DNA from: Anaerotignum sp. | GTDB taxonomy: Bacteria; Bacillota; Clostridia; Lachnospirales; Anaerotignaceae | Direction of reading: 5' to 3' | Assembly: GCA_017560955.1 (NCBI GenBank) | Contig: JAFZDV010000201.1 | Location: 1 to 9,763, forward strand | DNA length: 9,763 bases | Shown here: positions 1 to 6,004 of the stretch, one piece after another | Position numbering within the stretch: position 1 is the stretch's first letter | Layout of the letters: every line of letters begins with the position of its first letter | The notes under the pieces: model-generated | Database searches by the model: none | The model's input: the letters and a program-made list of their open reading frames with translations, nothing else | Told to the model about the DNA's origin: nothing | Position numbers and translations under genes: made by a program

Positions 1-297
1 TGCTTCATAACAAGCCTCCCGATATGCCTCATATTTTTCCAAGAACGCAAGTGCTTCCGCCGTCAAAATGCTGCCACCGCCGCCTTTGCCGCCGATCTGT
101 TTTTCTGTCAGAGGAAATCCCAATGCTTCTTCCGCACGATTGATCATTGTGATCGCTTTCGAATAGGATAGATTCATTTTTAATGCCGCAGCCCGCAAAG
201 AACCGCATTCCTGAATCCCACGAAGAAGTCTGCAGGGGCCTTCCCCAAAGAAACGAACATCATCTTTGAATAAATAAATACTGGTTGCCGATCTCAT
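1..297 (-). CDS. ModE-like winged-helix transcriptional regulator, N-terminal part (3' end beyond window)
   Basis: The 99 visible codons match the N-terminal DNA-binding domain of ModE, the molybdate-responsive regulator with a LysR-like winged helix. After a short beta strand comes FFGEGPCRLLRGIQECGSL, then the helix-turn-helix with AAALKMNLSYSKA at about residues 37-49, then the wing region with GGKGGGGS followed by LTAEA. The FFGEGP...GSL...SYSKA...GGxxGGGS...LT pattern is characteristic of this family. Whether a molybdate-binding TOBE/MOP domain follows cannot be seen; many clostridial homologues carry the DNA-binding domain alone. The ATG lies one base after the TGA of the ATPase gene, with GGAGG inside the end of that gene, so the two are probably translationally coupled. 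It probably senses or controls the substrate of the adjoining transporter. The fold is well supported; the ligand is inferred. Confidence 0.85.
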   Translation of the reverse strand, partial: MRSATSIYLFKDDVRFFGEGPCRLLRGIQECGSLRAAALKMNLSYSKAITMINRAEEALGFPLTEKQIGGKGGGGSILTAEALAFLEKYEAYREACYEA

Positions 298-298
298 G

Positions 299-1096
299 TC
301 ATCCCTCCCACAGTACCGTCAGATGACGCATCCCATTTTTGCCCGTACATTCGATCAGAGAAATATCTCCGTATATTTCCTGCAAAGCCACTTCCATTTT
401 TTCCAGAGAATCTTCTGCAGGATGCAGAACTCCGACACAACAGCCATCTTTCAATAAAATTAGCTGTTCACAGAAACGTAAAGCCAGAATAGGATCATGC
501 AGACACAAAAGGCCTGCCTGTTCTCTTTCCGCCACCATTTCTTTCAGGTGTTTCATGATCTGATATCTGTTCTGCAGGTCAAGGGCGCTGTCAGGTTCAT
601 CCAGCAGCAAAAGAGAGGTATCTTCGATCAATGTTCTTGCAAGAAAAACCAGCTGTTTCTGACCTTCGCTCAAAGTCAGGTAATCAATATTTTCATATCC
701 ACCAAGGCCGATGGTCGCCAGCGCCGCTTTTGCTCTGTTTTCCTGTTCTCTGGAGGGTCTTTGCATCAGTTTCATGACAGGATTGAAGCCCATCATCACC
801 ACATCCAGCACAGGCAAAGAAATTTTAATGCCGCTTTTCTGAGGGATATAGCTGACTTTTCTCGCTAATTCCTTTACAGACATATCCTCCAGACATTCTC
901 CCAGAAGGATGCTTTTTCCGCCATGACTGAGCTGATTTGCAATACATTTCATCAGTGTTGTTTTACCGCTGCCGTTGGCACCGATCAATGCCGTCAGGGT
1001 GCAAGGTTCCAGAGAAAAAGAAATATCATGAATGACAGCCTTTCTGCCATAACCTGCAGAAATATGTTCCGCAGAGAAAATTGGTTTTTCAGACAT
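299..1096 (-). CDS. ABC transporter ATP-binding protein, FecE/BtuD/MolC type
   Basis: This is the cytoplasmic ATPase of a type II (FecCD/BtuCD-class) importer and powers the permease encoded just upstream. Numbered from the chosen start it is 265 residues, normal for the family. It has Walker A GANGSGKT at about 39-46, a Q-loop (PQK) near 85, a signature LSEGQ at about 142-146 (Glu in place of the usual Gly), Walker B LLLLDEP at about 162-168, and the H-loop His near 200. I chose the ATG at 1096 over the one at 1102 because AGGAGG lies 7 nt before 1096 but only 1 nt before 1102. The start overlaps the permease stop by 8 nt (ATGTCTGA), and the stop is followed after 1 nt by the ModE-like gene. 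The substrate cannot be read from this subunit. The neighbouring ModE-like regulator suggests molybdate or tungstate; iron-siderophore or cobalamin are alternatives. Confidence 0.93.
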   Translation of the reverse strand: MSEKPIFSAEHISAGYGRKAVIHDISFSLEPCTLTALIGANGSGKTTLMKCIANQLSHGGKSILLGECLEDMSVKELARKVSYIPQKSGIKISLPVLDVVMMGFNPVMKLMQRPSREQENRAKAALATIGLGGYENIDYLTLSEGQKQLVFLARTLIEDTSLLLLDEPDSALDLQNRYQIMKHLKEMVAEREQAGLLCLHDPILALRFCEQLILLKDGCCVGVLHPAEDSLEKMEVALQEIYGDISLIECTGKNGMRHLTVLWEG

Positions 1097-2072
1097 TTTC
1101 ATCCCTCCTTCTCAACAGCAACCAGATGAGGAATGGTGCCCCCAGCAAGGATGTAAACACACTGACAGGCAATTCACTGGCCACCACGCTTCTTGCCAGA
1201 ATATCCGCCATACACAAAATACTGCCACCCAACAGGCCGCTGAGCCACAAGGAATGGATTCGATTATCTTTTGTCAGGAGTCTTGCACAATGAGGTGCCA
1301 GAAGGCCAACAAAACTGATGATGCCTGTCACGCTGACTGTTGCCGCAACCACCAGTGTCGCCAGAAGCAGGATGCAAAGGCGCATTTTTTCCACAGAACC
1401 CCCCAGCAATGCCGCTTCCGATTCCTCTACAGAAAGTAATAATACCTGTCTGTGTAACAGGAACAACGCAATCATGCAAAGAACAGACAGCACAACAGGA
1501 ACAGGCAGTTTATCAAGCGTGATACCATTCAGACTGCCCATGATCCAGTATTCAATAGACGCCAGTTCCTTTTCAGGGTCTGCCGATAATTTCAGTACCA
1601 TCAGAATGGTCTGTGCCAGAGAATGAATGGCAATCCCTGCCAGAACGATGGATGCATTCCCCTTTTCAGGTGCAATGGAAGTCAGCGCCAGAACAAGGGC
1701 AACAGCGATCATACTGCCCAGAAAAGCACTTCCCATGACTGCAAAGGCAGAGCCTGTCAGAAACAGGATGGCAAAGGCCGCCCCTGCACTTGCCCCGGAG
1801 GAAACACCAATAATATCAGGGGATGCCAAAGGATTGCGGAACACCGTCTGATATACCATACCTGCCACACCAAGTCCAAAGCCAGCCAGAACCGCCATAC
1901 AAGTTCTGGGCAGACGAAGAGTCATGAATACACGCATCGCCTGTTCTTCCCCTGCCAGCAGACCCTCAAAAGAAAGAGGATATTTCCCGACGAACAGAGA
2001 AAGAACCAGTTCCACCAGTAAGACCAGCGTCATCAGAAATATTATGTTTTTGATCTTACTGCTTTTCTTCAT
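1089..2072 (-). CDS. FecCD-family ABC transporter permease (MolB/BtuC/FhuB type)
   Basis: This is an inner-membrane permease of a type II ABC importer, 327 residues and highly hydrophobic, with about ten transmembrane segments expected for the family. The first hydrophobic segment is at about 9-28. Family motifs are clear: LRLPR at 52-56, QTVFRNPLASPDIIG at about 75-89 followed by GASAGA, and the ATPase-contacting loop GIISFVGLLAPHCARLL at about 250-266. The basic C-terminus RRRDENV is cytoplasmic. It overlaps the ATPase gene by 8 nt. The ATG at 2072 is preceded by GGAG about 12 nt upstream, a rather long spacing, and that site lies inside a remnant of a substrate-binding protein gene. No intact binding protein is encoded next to it, unlike the usual order binding protein-permease-ATPase, so either a distant binding protein serves it or the transporter is impaired. 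Confidence 0.92.
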   Translation of the reverse strand: MKKSSKIKNIIFLMTLVLLVELVLSLFVGKYPLSFEGLLAGEEQAMRVFMTLRLPRTCMAVLAGFGLGVAGMVYQTVFRNPLASPDIIGVSSGASAGAAFAILFLTGSAFAVMGSAFLGSMIAVALVLALTSIAPEKGNASIVLAGIAIHSLAQTILMVLKLSADPEKELASIEYWIMGSLNGITLDKLPVPVVLSVLCMIALFLLHRQVLLLSVEESEAALLGGSVEKMRLCILLLATLVVAATVSVTGIISFVGLLAPHCARLLTKDNRIHSLWLSGLLGGSILCMADILARSVVASELPVSVFTSLLGAPFLIWLLLRRRDENV

Positions 2073-2075
2073 ACA

Positions 2076-2141
2076 TCAATTCAACTCCGGAGTAAAACCA
2101 TAAAATGTTTCATAAAATTCTGTTACTGCCGCTTTCTTATT
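2076..2141 (-). pseudogene. Remnant of the C-terminus of an ABC substrate-binding protein
   Basis: Between the dehydrogenase stop and the permease start, one minus-strand frame reads about 21 codons ending in EFYETFYGFTPELN and then TGA, four bases before the permease ATG. The 'EFYxTFYxx' ending placed just before a FecCD permease gene closely resembles the last residues of Peripla_BP_2 substrate-binding proteins, which normally occupy this position. An in-frame TGA at 2142-2144 closes the frame upstream and there is no start codon in it, so it cannot be translated by itself. I read it as the scar of a deleted binding-protein gene, with the thioredoxin/dehydrogenase operon joined at the break. 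The translation is directly visible; the family match is from memory of such C-termini and the stretch is short. Confidence 0.55.
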
Positions 2142-2149
2142 TCATTCTT

Positions 2150-2950
2150 TTATGGTCTGAGGCCCAGACCGCCTTCCAGTGTGATCGTTTCCCCTGTCAT
2201 ATATTTCAGATCTGGAGAAGCCAATGCCACACAGGCTCTGCCAATTTCTTTTTCCACATCGCCATAATGACCCATAGGGGGCATCTGCACATTCGCCTTG
2301 AAAGCCTCAGGATACTGATTTGCCCAGTTTTCCAGCTGTGCTGTCCATGCCAGAGGACATACCACATTCACATTGATGCCGTCTTTGCCCCATTCTGTTG
2401 CAGCAACGCGGCTCATACCACGGATACCTTCTTTTGCAGCCGCATAGGAACTCTGTCCCACATTGCCAAACAGACCTGCACCGGAAGCAAAGTTGATCAC
2501 TGTTCCTTTTGTTTTTGCCAGATAAGGATAGCATGCTTTCATGTAATAGAAAGTTGCATACAGACCGGAATAAATCGCCAGATCAAACTGTTCTGTTGTT
2601 TTCTCCGCCAGACAGACACCGGAGGCAGATGCCTGCGCATTATTGATCAGCACATGAATCTCTCCAAAAGCCTCAATAGCCTGATCGATCACATTTTTTA
2701 CGATAGCCTCATTATCTGCTCCTGCAGAAACATCCGCCTGCACAGGCAGAACCTGAATGCCATATAATCTTTCCAGTTCTTCCTTTGCATCCAGCAGTTT
2801 CTGCATATTTCTGCCTGTGATGACCAGATTCGCACCTTCTTTAGCATAAGCTGTTGCAATGCCATAACCAATGGAACCACAACTGCCATCCTGTAACATC
2901 GCACGGCCGCCGCCTGTGATAATTGCTGTTTTACCTTTTAAAAATCCCAT
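2150..2950 (-). CDS. Short-chain dehydrogenase/reductase (SDR family)
   Basis: This is a cytoplasmic NAD(P)-dependent oxidoreductase of classical SDR type, 266 residues from the chosen start. The nucleotide-binding loop begins TGGGR at about 12-16 and ends GSIGYGIA at about 25-32, with about nine residues (including DGSCG) inserted between its glycines, longer than the usual TGxxxGIG. The structural motif reads NNAQ at 103-106 instead of NNAG. The catalytic set is present: Asn104, Ser156, Tyr169 and Lys173 (YAAAK). The C-terminus GETITLEGGLGLRP is typical of the family, so the gene is full length. I prefer the ATG at 2950 over an in-frame GTG at 2959 because AGAAGG lies about 8 nt before the ATG. 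It follows trxB by 26 nt and is probably co-transcribed. The substrate is unknown; sugar, sterol/bile-acid or acyl substrates are all possible. Confidence 0.9.
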   Translation of the reverse strand: MGFLKGKTAIITGGGRAMLQDGSCGSIGYGIATAYAKEGANLVITGRNMQKLLDAKEELERLYGIQVLPVQADVSAGADNEAIVKNVIDQAIEAFGEIHVLINNAQASASGVCLAEKTTEQFDLAIYSGLYATFYYMKACYPYLAKTKGTVINFASGAGLFGNVGQSSYAAAKEGIRGMSRVAATEWGKDGINVNVVCPLAWTAQLENWANQYPEAFKANVQMPPMGHYGDVEKEIGRACVALASPDLKYMTGETITLEGGLGLRP

Positions 2951-2976
2951 AGGATCCACCTTCTTTCAAATTTTAA

Positions 2977-3900
2977 TTACATCTGCTCTGCCAGATATTC
3001 ATCGATATAATGAGAAGCCATTGCGCCGTCAGCCACCGCTGTCACTACCTGACGCAATACCTTTGTTCTGACATCGCCTACGGCAAATACACCTGCAAGA
3101 TTTGTTCTTGTGGATTCATCTGCAAGGATATATCCAGCCTGATCCAGCTCCAACTGTCCAGCCAGAAATTCCGTTACAGGCTTTCTGCCCACACTGATAA
3201 ACACACCATCGCAGGGAAGATCTGTTTCTTCTCCTGTTTTCACATTTTTCAGGCGTACACCTGTAAATTTATCATCATACTGCAGTTCTGTGAGGACGCT
3301 GTCCCAGCAGAATTCCACATTTTCAGCCTGCATCAAAGGTTCGTGGTAAATTTTTGTTGCCCTTAATGTATCTCTGCGATGGACAATAATGACCTTTTCA
3401 CAGATTCTGGAAAGCAGCATGGCATCTGCCGCTGCACTGTTGCCGCCGCCGACTACCACAACTGTTTTCCCTCTGTAAAACATACCATCACAGGCTGCAC
3501 AGTAATTGACACCTCTGCCTACCAGCTGCTGTTCTTTTTCCAGACCCAGTTCTCTGGGAGAAGCACCTGTAGAAATCACCACAGTTTTCCCATAAAAAAC
3601 GCCTTCACTGGTATCGATTTCTTTGATTTTACCCTCCAGTTTGACAGAATATACTTCTGCCAGTTCTGTTTTTGCACCAAATCGTTCTGCCCCTGCCTGC
3701 ATTTTTTCTGCCAGTTCAAAACCATCCACACCATTTTCAAAACCGGGGTAATTGTCGATCTGGGAAGTCAGTGCCATCTGTCCGCCTGCAGAAAGTTTTT
3801 CCAGCAGAAGCATGTCCAGCCCTGCTCTTGCAGTATATAGTGCAGCAGTATATCCGCCGGGGCCACCGCCGATAATGATCACATCGTAAATATGTTCCAT
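2977..3900 (-). CDS. trxB: Thioredoxin reductase (NADPH)
   Basis: This flavoenzyme transfers electrons from NADPH through FAD and a redox-active disulfide to thioredoxin in the cytoplasm. It has 307 residues, the normal low-molecular-weight length. The FAD-binding motif GGGPGG is at 11-16, with YTARAG following. The active-site disulfide CAACDG has Cys134 and Cys137. The NADPH-binding motif GGGNSAAADA is at about 151-160, and HRRDTLRA at about 174-181 fits preference for the NADPH phosphate. A C-terminal FAD-contact motif GVFAVGDVR lies at about 270-278. The start at 3900 is set by AAGGAGG 8 nt upstream, which overlaps the trxA stop codon (TAAGGAGG); reading further upstream would only add unrelated residues inside trxA. 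The 13-nt gap to trxA makes the two an operon. TrxA is the natural partner, though its active site is atypical. Confidence 0.97.
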   Translation of the reverse strand: MEHIYDVIIIGGGPGGYTAALYTARAGLDMLLLEKLSAGGQMALTSQIDNYPGFENGVDGFELAEKMQAGAERFGAKTELAEVYSVKLEGKIKEIDTSEGVFYGKTVVISTGASPRELGLEKEQQLVGRGVNYCAACDGMFYRGKTVVVVGGGNSAAADAMLLSRICEKVIIVHRRDTLRATKIYHEPLMQAENVEFCWDSVLTELQYDDKFTGVRLKNVKTGEETDLPCDGVFISVGRKPVTEFLAGQLELDQAGYILADESTRTNLAGVFAVGDVRTKVLRQVVTAVADGAMASHYIDEYLAEQM

Positions 3901-3913
3901 ACTGCCAGCCTCC

Positions 3914-4234
3914 TTACAGGTTCTTTTCGATAAATTCTTCGATTCTCGCCTTGGAGTCAGGAGCAACGATAGAGTCTACCACTTCGCCACCTTTATAAAG
4001 CAACAGTGCAGGAATTGCTTCGATTTTTTCCTTCTGGGCTGCTTCAGGCACATCATCTACATTGATTTTGCCAACCACCAGTTTATCACTATACTGTTCT
4101 GCGATTTTATCATAAGCAGGCGCAATGCGGCGGCAATATACACACCAGGGCGCCCAGAATTCTACCAATACGGGTTTATCACTTTCCTGTACATGTTTAT
4201 TGAATTGTTCCAGATTCATGTTCATTTCTTTCAT
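3914..4234 (-). CDS. trxA: Thioredoxin with atypical CVYC active site
   Basis: This is a 106-residue thioredoxin-fold protein, the usual length, acting as a cytoplasmic dithiol carrier reduced by the adjoining TrxB. VLVEFWAPWCVYCRRIAP carries the redox motif in the expected place, but as CVYC instead of CGPC, with Arg-Arg where most thioredoxins have Lys-Met. The cis-proline loop (IEAIPALLLYKGGE) is intact. The residues between the two cysteines tune redox potential and partner choice in this fold, so this member may be more oxidising or more specialised than a housekeeping thioredoxin. I chose the ATG at 4234 (MKEMNMN) because GGGAGAA lies about 6 nt upstream; the upstream ATG at 4273 would add 13 untypical residues. 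It is the first gene of the trxA-trxB-SDR run and is divergent from a peroxiredoxin. Confidence 0.94.
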   Translation of the reverse strand: MKEMNMNLEQFNKHVQESDKPVLVEFWAPWCVYCRRIAPAYDKIAEQYSDKLVVGKINVDDVPEAAQKEKIEAIPALLLYKGGEVVDSIVAPDSKARIEEFIEKNL

Positions 4235-4310
4235 AAGTAATTCTCCCTTCATTCTGTCGTTTCTTTGATACACTTTCTCTCTATGATTATCTAATAATTT
4301 TCTTTTTTAT

Positions 4311-4339
4311 ATTATATCTCAAATGATAATAATTTTCCA
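4311..4339 (-). promoter_or_regulatory. Candidate sigma-A promoter of trxA
   Basis: On the minus strand a perfect -10 TATAAT (4311-4316) is separated by 17 bp from TGGAAA (4334-4339), which matches TTGACA at four of six positions. Transcription would begin near 4304, leaving an untranslated leader of about 70 nt before trxA. The region is AT-rich, so chance matches are easy; the exact 17-bp spacing and the position favour a real promoter. Confidence 0.5.
4324..4338. promoter_or_regulatory. Fur-family-like operator (Fur/PerR/Zur type)
   Basis: The plus strand reads TGATAATAATTTTCC. Against the 7-1-7 Fur core TGATAATnATTATCA it matches 12 of 14 defined positions: the left half is perfect and the right half is 5 of 7. 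It covers the spacer and part of the -35 of the proposed trxA promoter, where a bound repressor would block transcription. The PerR consensus fits less well (about 10 of 14). The AT-rich surroundings raise the chance of coincidence. Confidence 0.35.
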
Positions 4340-4361
4340 GTAATATTTTATAAAAACATCA

Positions 4362-4378
4362 ACTTTTTTCAAAAAAGT
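4362..4378. promoter_or_regulatory. Perfect 8-1-8 inverted repeat between the trxA and prx promoters
   Basis: ACTTTTTT-C-AAAAAAGT is a perfect palindrome with a one-base centre at 4370. A one-base loop cannot make a useful RNA hairpin, so a DNA operator is the better reading. The centre lies about 61 bp upstream of the expected prx start and about 66 bp upstream of the expected trxA start, a spacing common for activators. The arms are mostly A or T, which weakens the case. Confidence 0.35.
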
Positions 4379-4415
4379 ATTTGTACTTTCGGCAATATCT
4401 ATTTTTCGGGACATG

Positions 4416-4424
4416 TGTTATAAT
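4416..4424 (+). promoter_or_regulatory. Extended -10 promoter of the peroxiredoxin gene
   Basis: TGTTATAAT gives a perfect -10 hexamer at 4419-4424 with the TGn extension. No good -35 hexamer exists 16-18 bp upstream, as is common for extended -10 promoters. The start would be near 4431, about 37 nt before the ATG at 4468. An activator could make up for the missing -35. Confidence 0.6.
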
Positions 4425-4467
4425 TTTAAACAAGAAACAATGAACCTTTAAACAGGAGGTAATGACT

Positions 4468-5142
4468 ATGACAGAAAATATCAACAGACTCCCTCTGATC
4501 GGAGATAAAGCACCATCTTTTCAGGCACTGACAACAAACGGCACTGTAAACTTCCCCGAAGATTATAAGGGCAACTGGGTACTGTTCTTTTCCCACCCTT
4601 CTGATTTTACCCCTGTATGTACTACAGAATTCATGACTATGGCATCTATGGAAGAAGAATTTCGTCAGATGAATGTAGCGCTTCTTGGTCTGTCCGTAGA
4701 TTCCTTGTATTCCCATATCGCATGGATCAGAAAAATTGAAGAACTGGAATGGAAGGGCATGAAAAATATCAAAATCAACTTCCCTGTGATCGCAGACCTG
4801 AATACAAAGGTTTCCACACTTTACGGTATGCTGCAGCCCAATGTATCCAGCACGCAGGCTGTACGCGCGGTTTTTGTCATCGATCCTGAAGGCATTATCC
4901 GTTCCATCACATACTATCCTCTGACAACAGGCAGAAATTTCCATGAAATCAAACGCATGATTCAGGCTCTGCAGAAATCTGACGAAACACACAATTCCAC
5001 TCCTGCAAACTGGCAGCCCGGCGATGACCTGATCATCTCCACTCCCGTAACGGTTGAAGCAGCGGCTGCAGGTATGGCTTCCACCTGTGAAGATGAATAT
5101 GCTCTGGATTGGTTCCTGCGCTTTAAAAAAGATAAAATCTGA
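4468..5142 (+). CDS. Peroxiredoxin, Prx6 subfamily
   Basis: This is a cytoplasmic thiol peroxidase that reduces hydrogen peroxide or organic hydroperoxides. It has 224 residues, the long form typical of Prx6 proteins including archaeal ones. The active site HPSDFTPVCTTEF has the peroxidatic Cys51 with the conserved Pro and Thr of PxxxTxxC; the conserved Arg is near 133. A second cysteine, Cys207 (MASTCEDEY), sits in the C-terminal domain where some Prx6 proteins carry a resolving cysteine, so a two-cysteine, thioredoxin-linked cycle is possible but not shown. I chose the ATG at 4468 because AGGAGG is about 8 nt upstream; the ATG at 4462 would be only 2 nt from it. It is transcribed alone, divergent from trxA-trxB, and ends at a hairpin terminator. 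The shared intergenic region suggests co-regulation of peroxide defence. Confidence 0.95.
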   Translation: MTENINRLPLIGDKAPSFQALTTNGTVNFPEDYKGNWVLFFSHPSDFTPVCTTEFMTMASMEEEFRQMNVALLGLSVDSLYSHIAWIRKIEELEWKGMKNIKINFPVIADLNTKVSTLYGMLQPNVSSTQAVRAVFVIDPEGIIRSITYYPLTTGRNFHEIKRMIQALQKSDETHNSTPANWQPGDDLIISTPVTVEAAAAGMASTCEDEYALDWFLRFKKDKI

Positions 5143-5160
5143 TTTTTTCTCGCAAACAAA

Positions 5161-5203
5161 AAACTGACATCGCAAAAACGATGTCAGTTTTATTTTTTAT
5201 TTT
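5161..5203 (+). terminator. Bidirectional rho-independent terminator between prx and the crotonase gene
   Basis: AAACTGACATCG (5161-5172) pairs perfectly with CGATGTCAGTTT (5179-5190) across a CAAAAA loop, a 12-bp stem. The plus strand continues TATTTTTTATTTT. The minus strand continues with about five to six T residues, so it also suits the crotonase gene, whose TAA is at 5197-5199. It separates two convergent transcription units. Confidence 0.92.
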
Positions 5204-5976
5204 CCTATGAAAACAGGTTTTCTTTTCTGCAGAAATGCTGTTACAGCTTCCCTGTGATCTTCTGTTTTTGCAGATTTCACGAACAATTCTGCTTCCATTC
5301 TGCAATATGCTTCGTAATCATGATAGAACGTATCCCAGTACATTTTCTTCTGCATGGCAATTGCCGCCAAAGGTCTGTTTTTCAGTTTTTCTGCAAAAGC
5401 AAACGCTTCCGCCATCAGTGCATCTTCTTCAACCAGTTTTGTTGCAAGACCAAGACGCAGTGCTTCCTCCCCCTTGATGGGTTCACTGAATGCCATCATT
5501 TCGATAGTTTTCGCCAGACCAACCAGATGATACAGATGATAGATCGCCCCTGTGTCACCGCAAAGACCTACATTGGAAAAAGCAGTCATCAGTGTACTCT
5601 TTTCTGTCATGATACGAAAATCGCATGCTAATGCCAGAATACAGCCTGCCCCTGCAGCAACACCATTGACAACAGCCACAACAGGCTTTTTGCATTTACG
5701 CACAGCACCGGACATTTCACCGGAAAGGATAGAAACATCGTATGTCAGAAAATCAAAAGAGGACATCTGCTGAATATCACCGCCAACAGAAAAGTTTTTT
5801 CCTTCCCCTGTCAGCAGGATCACTTTTACCTTTTCATCTGCTTCACAAAGATAGATCGCTTCTGTTACTTCCCTGAAGAATTCTCCGTCAAAAGAATTCC
5901 CCGCTGCAGGACGATTCAGACTCACTACTGCAATTTCATTTTCAATACGAACCATCACACTATCAAAAGTTTTCAT
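5197..5976 (-). CDS. Enoyl-CoA hydratase/isomerase (crotonase) family protein
   Basis: This crotonase-fold protein of 259 residues acts on an acyl-CoA thioester. The two oxyanion-hole segments are visible: GEGKNFSVGGDIQQM at about 57-71 and NGVAAGAGCILALACDFRI at about 104-122. The segment FSNVGLCGDTGAIYHLYHLVG at about 133-153 has neither glutamate in the usual places of a mitochondrial-type hydratase (PEI...PGAGG) and instead carries an aspartate (GDTG), as PaaG-like isomerases do (PDSG). An isomerase or another crotonase reaction is therefore more likely than plain hydration. I set the start at 5976 because GGTGGGAAG lies just upstream and the MKTFDSVMVRIEN start suits the family; ATGs at 6021 and 6066 would overlap the kinase gene. 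It follows the PfkB-type kinase by 28 nt and is probably co-transcribed, an unusual pairing. The substrate is not known. Confidence 0.88.
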   Translation of the reverse strand: MKTFDSVMVRIENEIAVVSLNRPAAGNSFDGEFFREVTEAIYLCEADEKVKVILLTGEGKNFSVGGDIQQMSSFDFLTYDVSILSGEMSGAVRKCKKPVVAVVNGVAAGAGCILALACDFRIMTEKSTLMTAFSNVGLCGDTGAIYHLYHLVGLAKTIEMMAFSEPIKGEEALRLGLATKLVEEDALMAEAFAFAEKLKNRPLAAIAMQKKMYWDTFYHDYEAYCRMEAELFVKSAKTEDHREAVTAFLQKRKPVFIGK

Positions 5977-6004
5977 TTTCTTCCCACCTATATCAAAAAC
6001 AACT

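Noticed and set aside
2081..2113. Ten-codon minus-strand open frame ending just before the permease
   Set aside because: It arises from a different frame of the binding-protein remnant, has no ribosome binding site and no leader-peptide features.
2105..2767. Long open frame on the plus strand (220 codons) opposite the dehydrogenase gene
   Set aside because: It is antisense to a gene with full SDR motifs, has a Cys/His/Phe-rich composition with no recognisable domain, and has no ribosome binding site.
4426..5175. Open minus-strand frame of 249 codons opposite the peroxiredoxin gene
   Set aside because: The plus-strand gene has clear peroxiredoxin motifs, ribosome binding site, promoter and terminator; the opposite frame is cysteine-rich and unlike a protein family.
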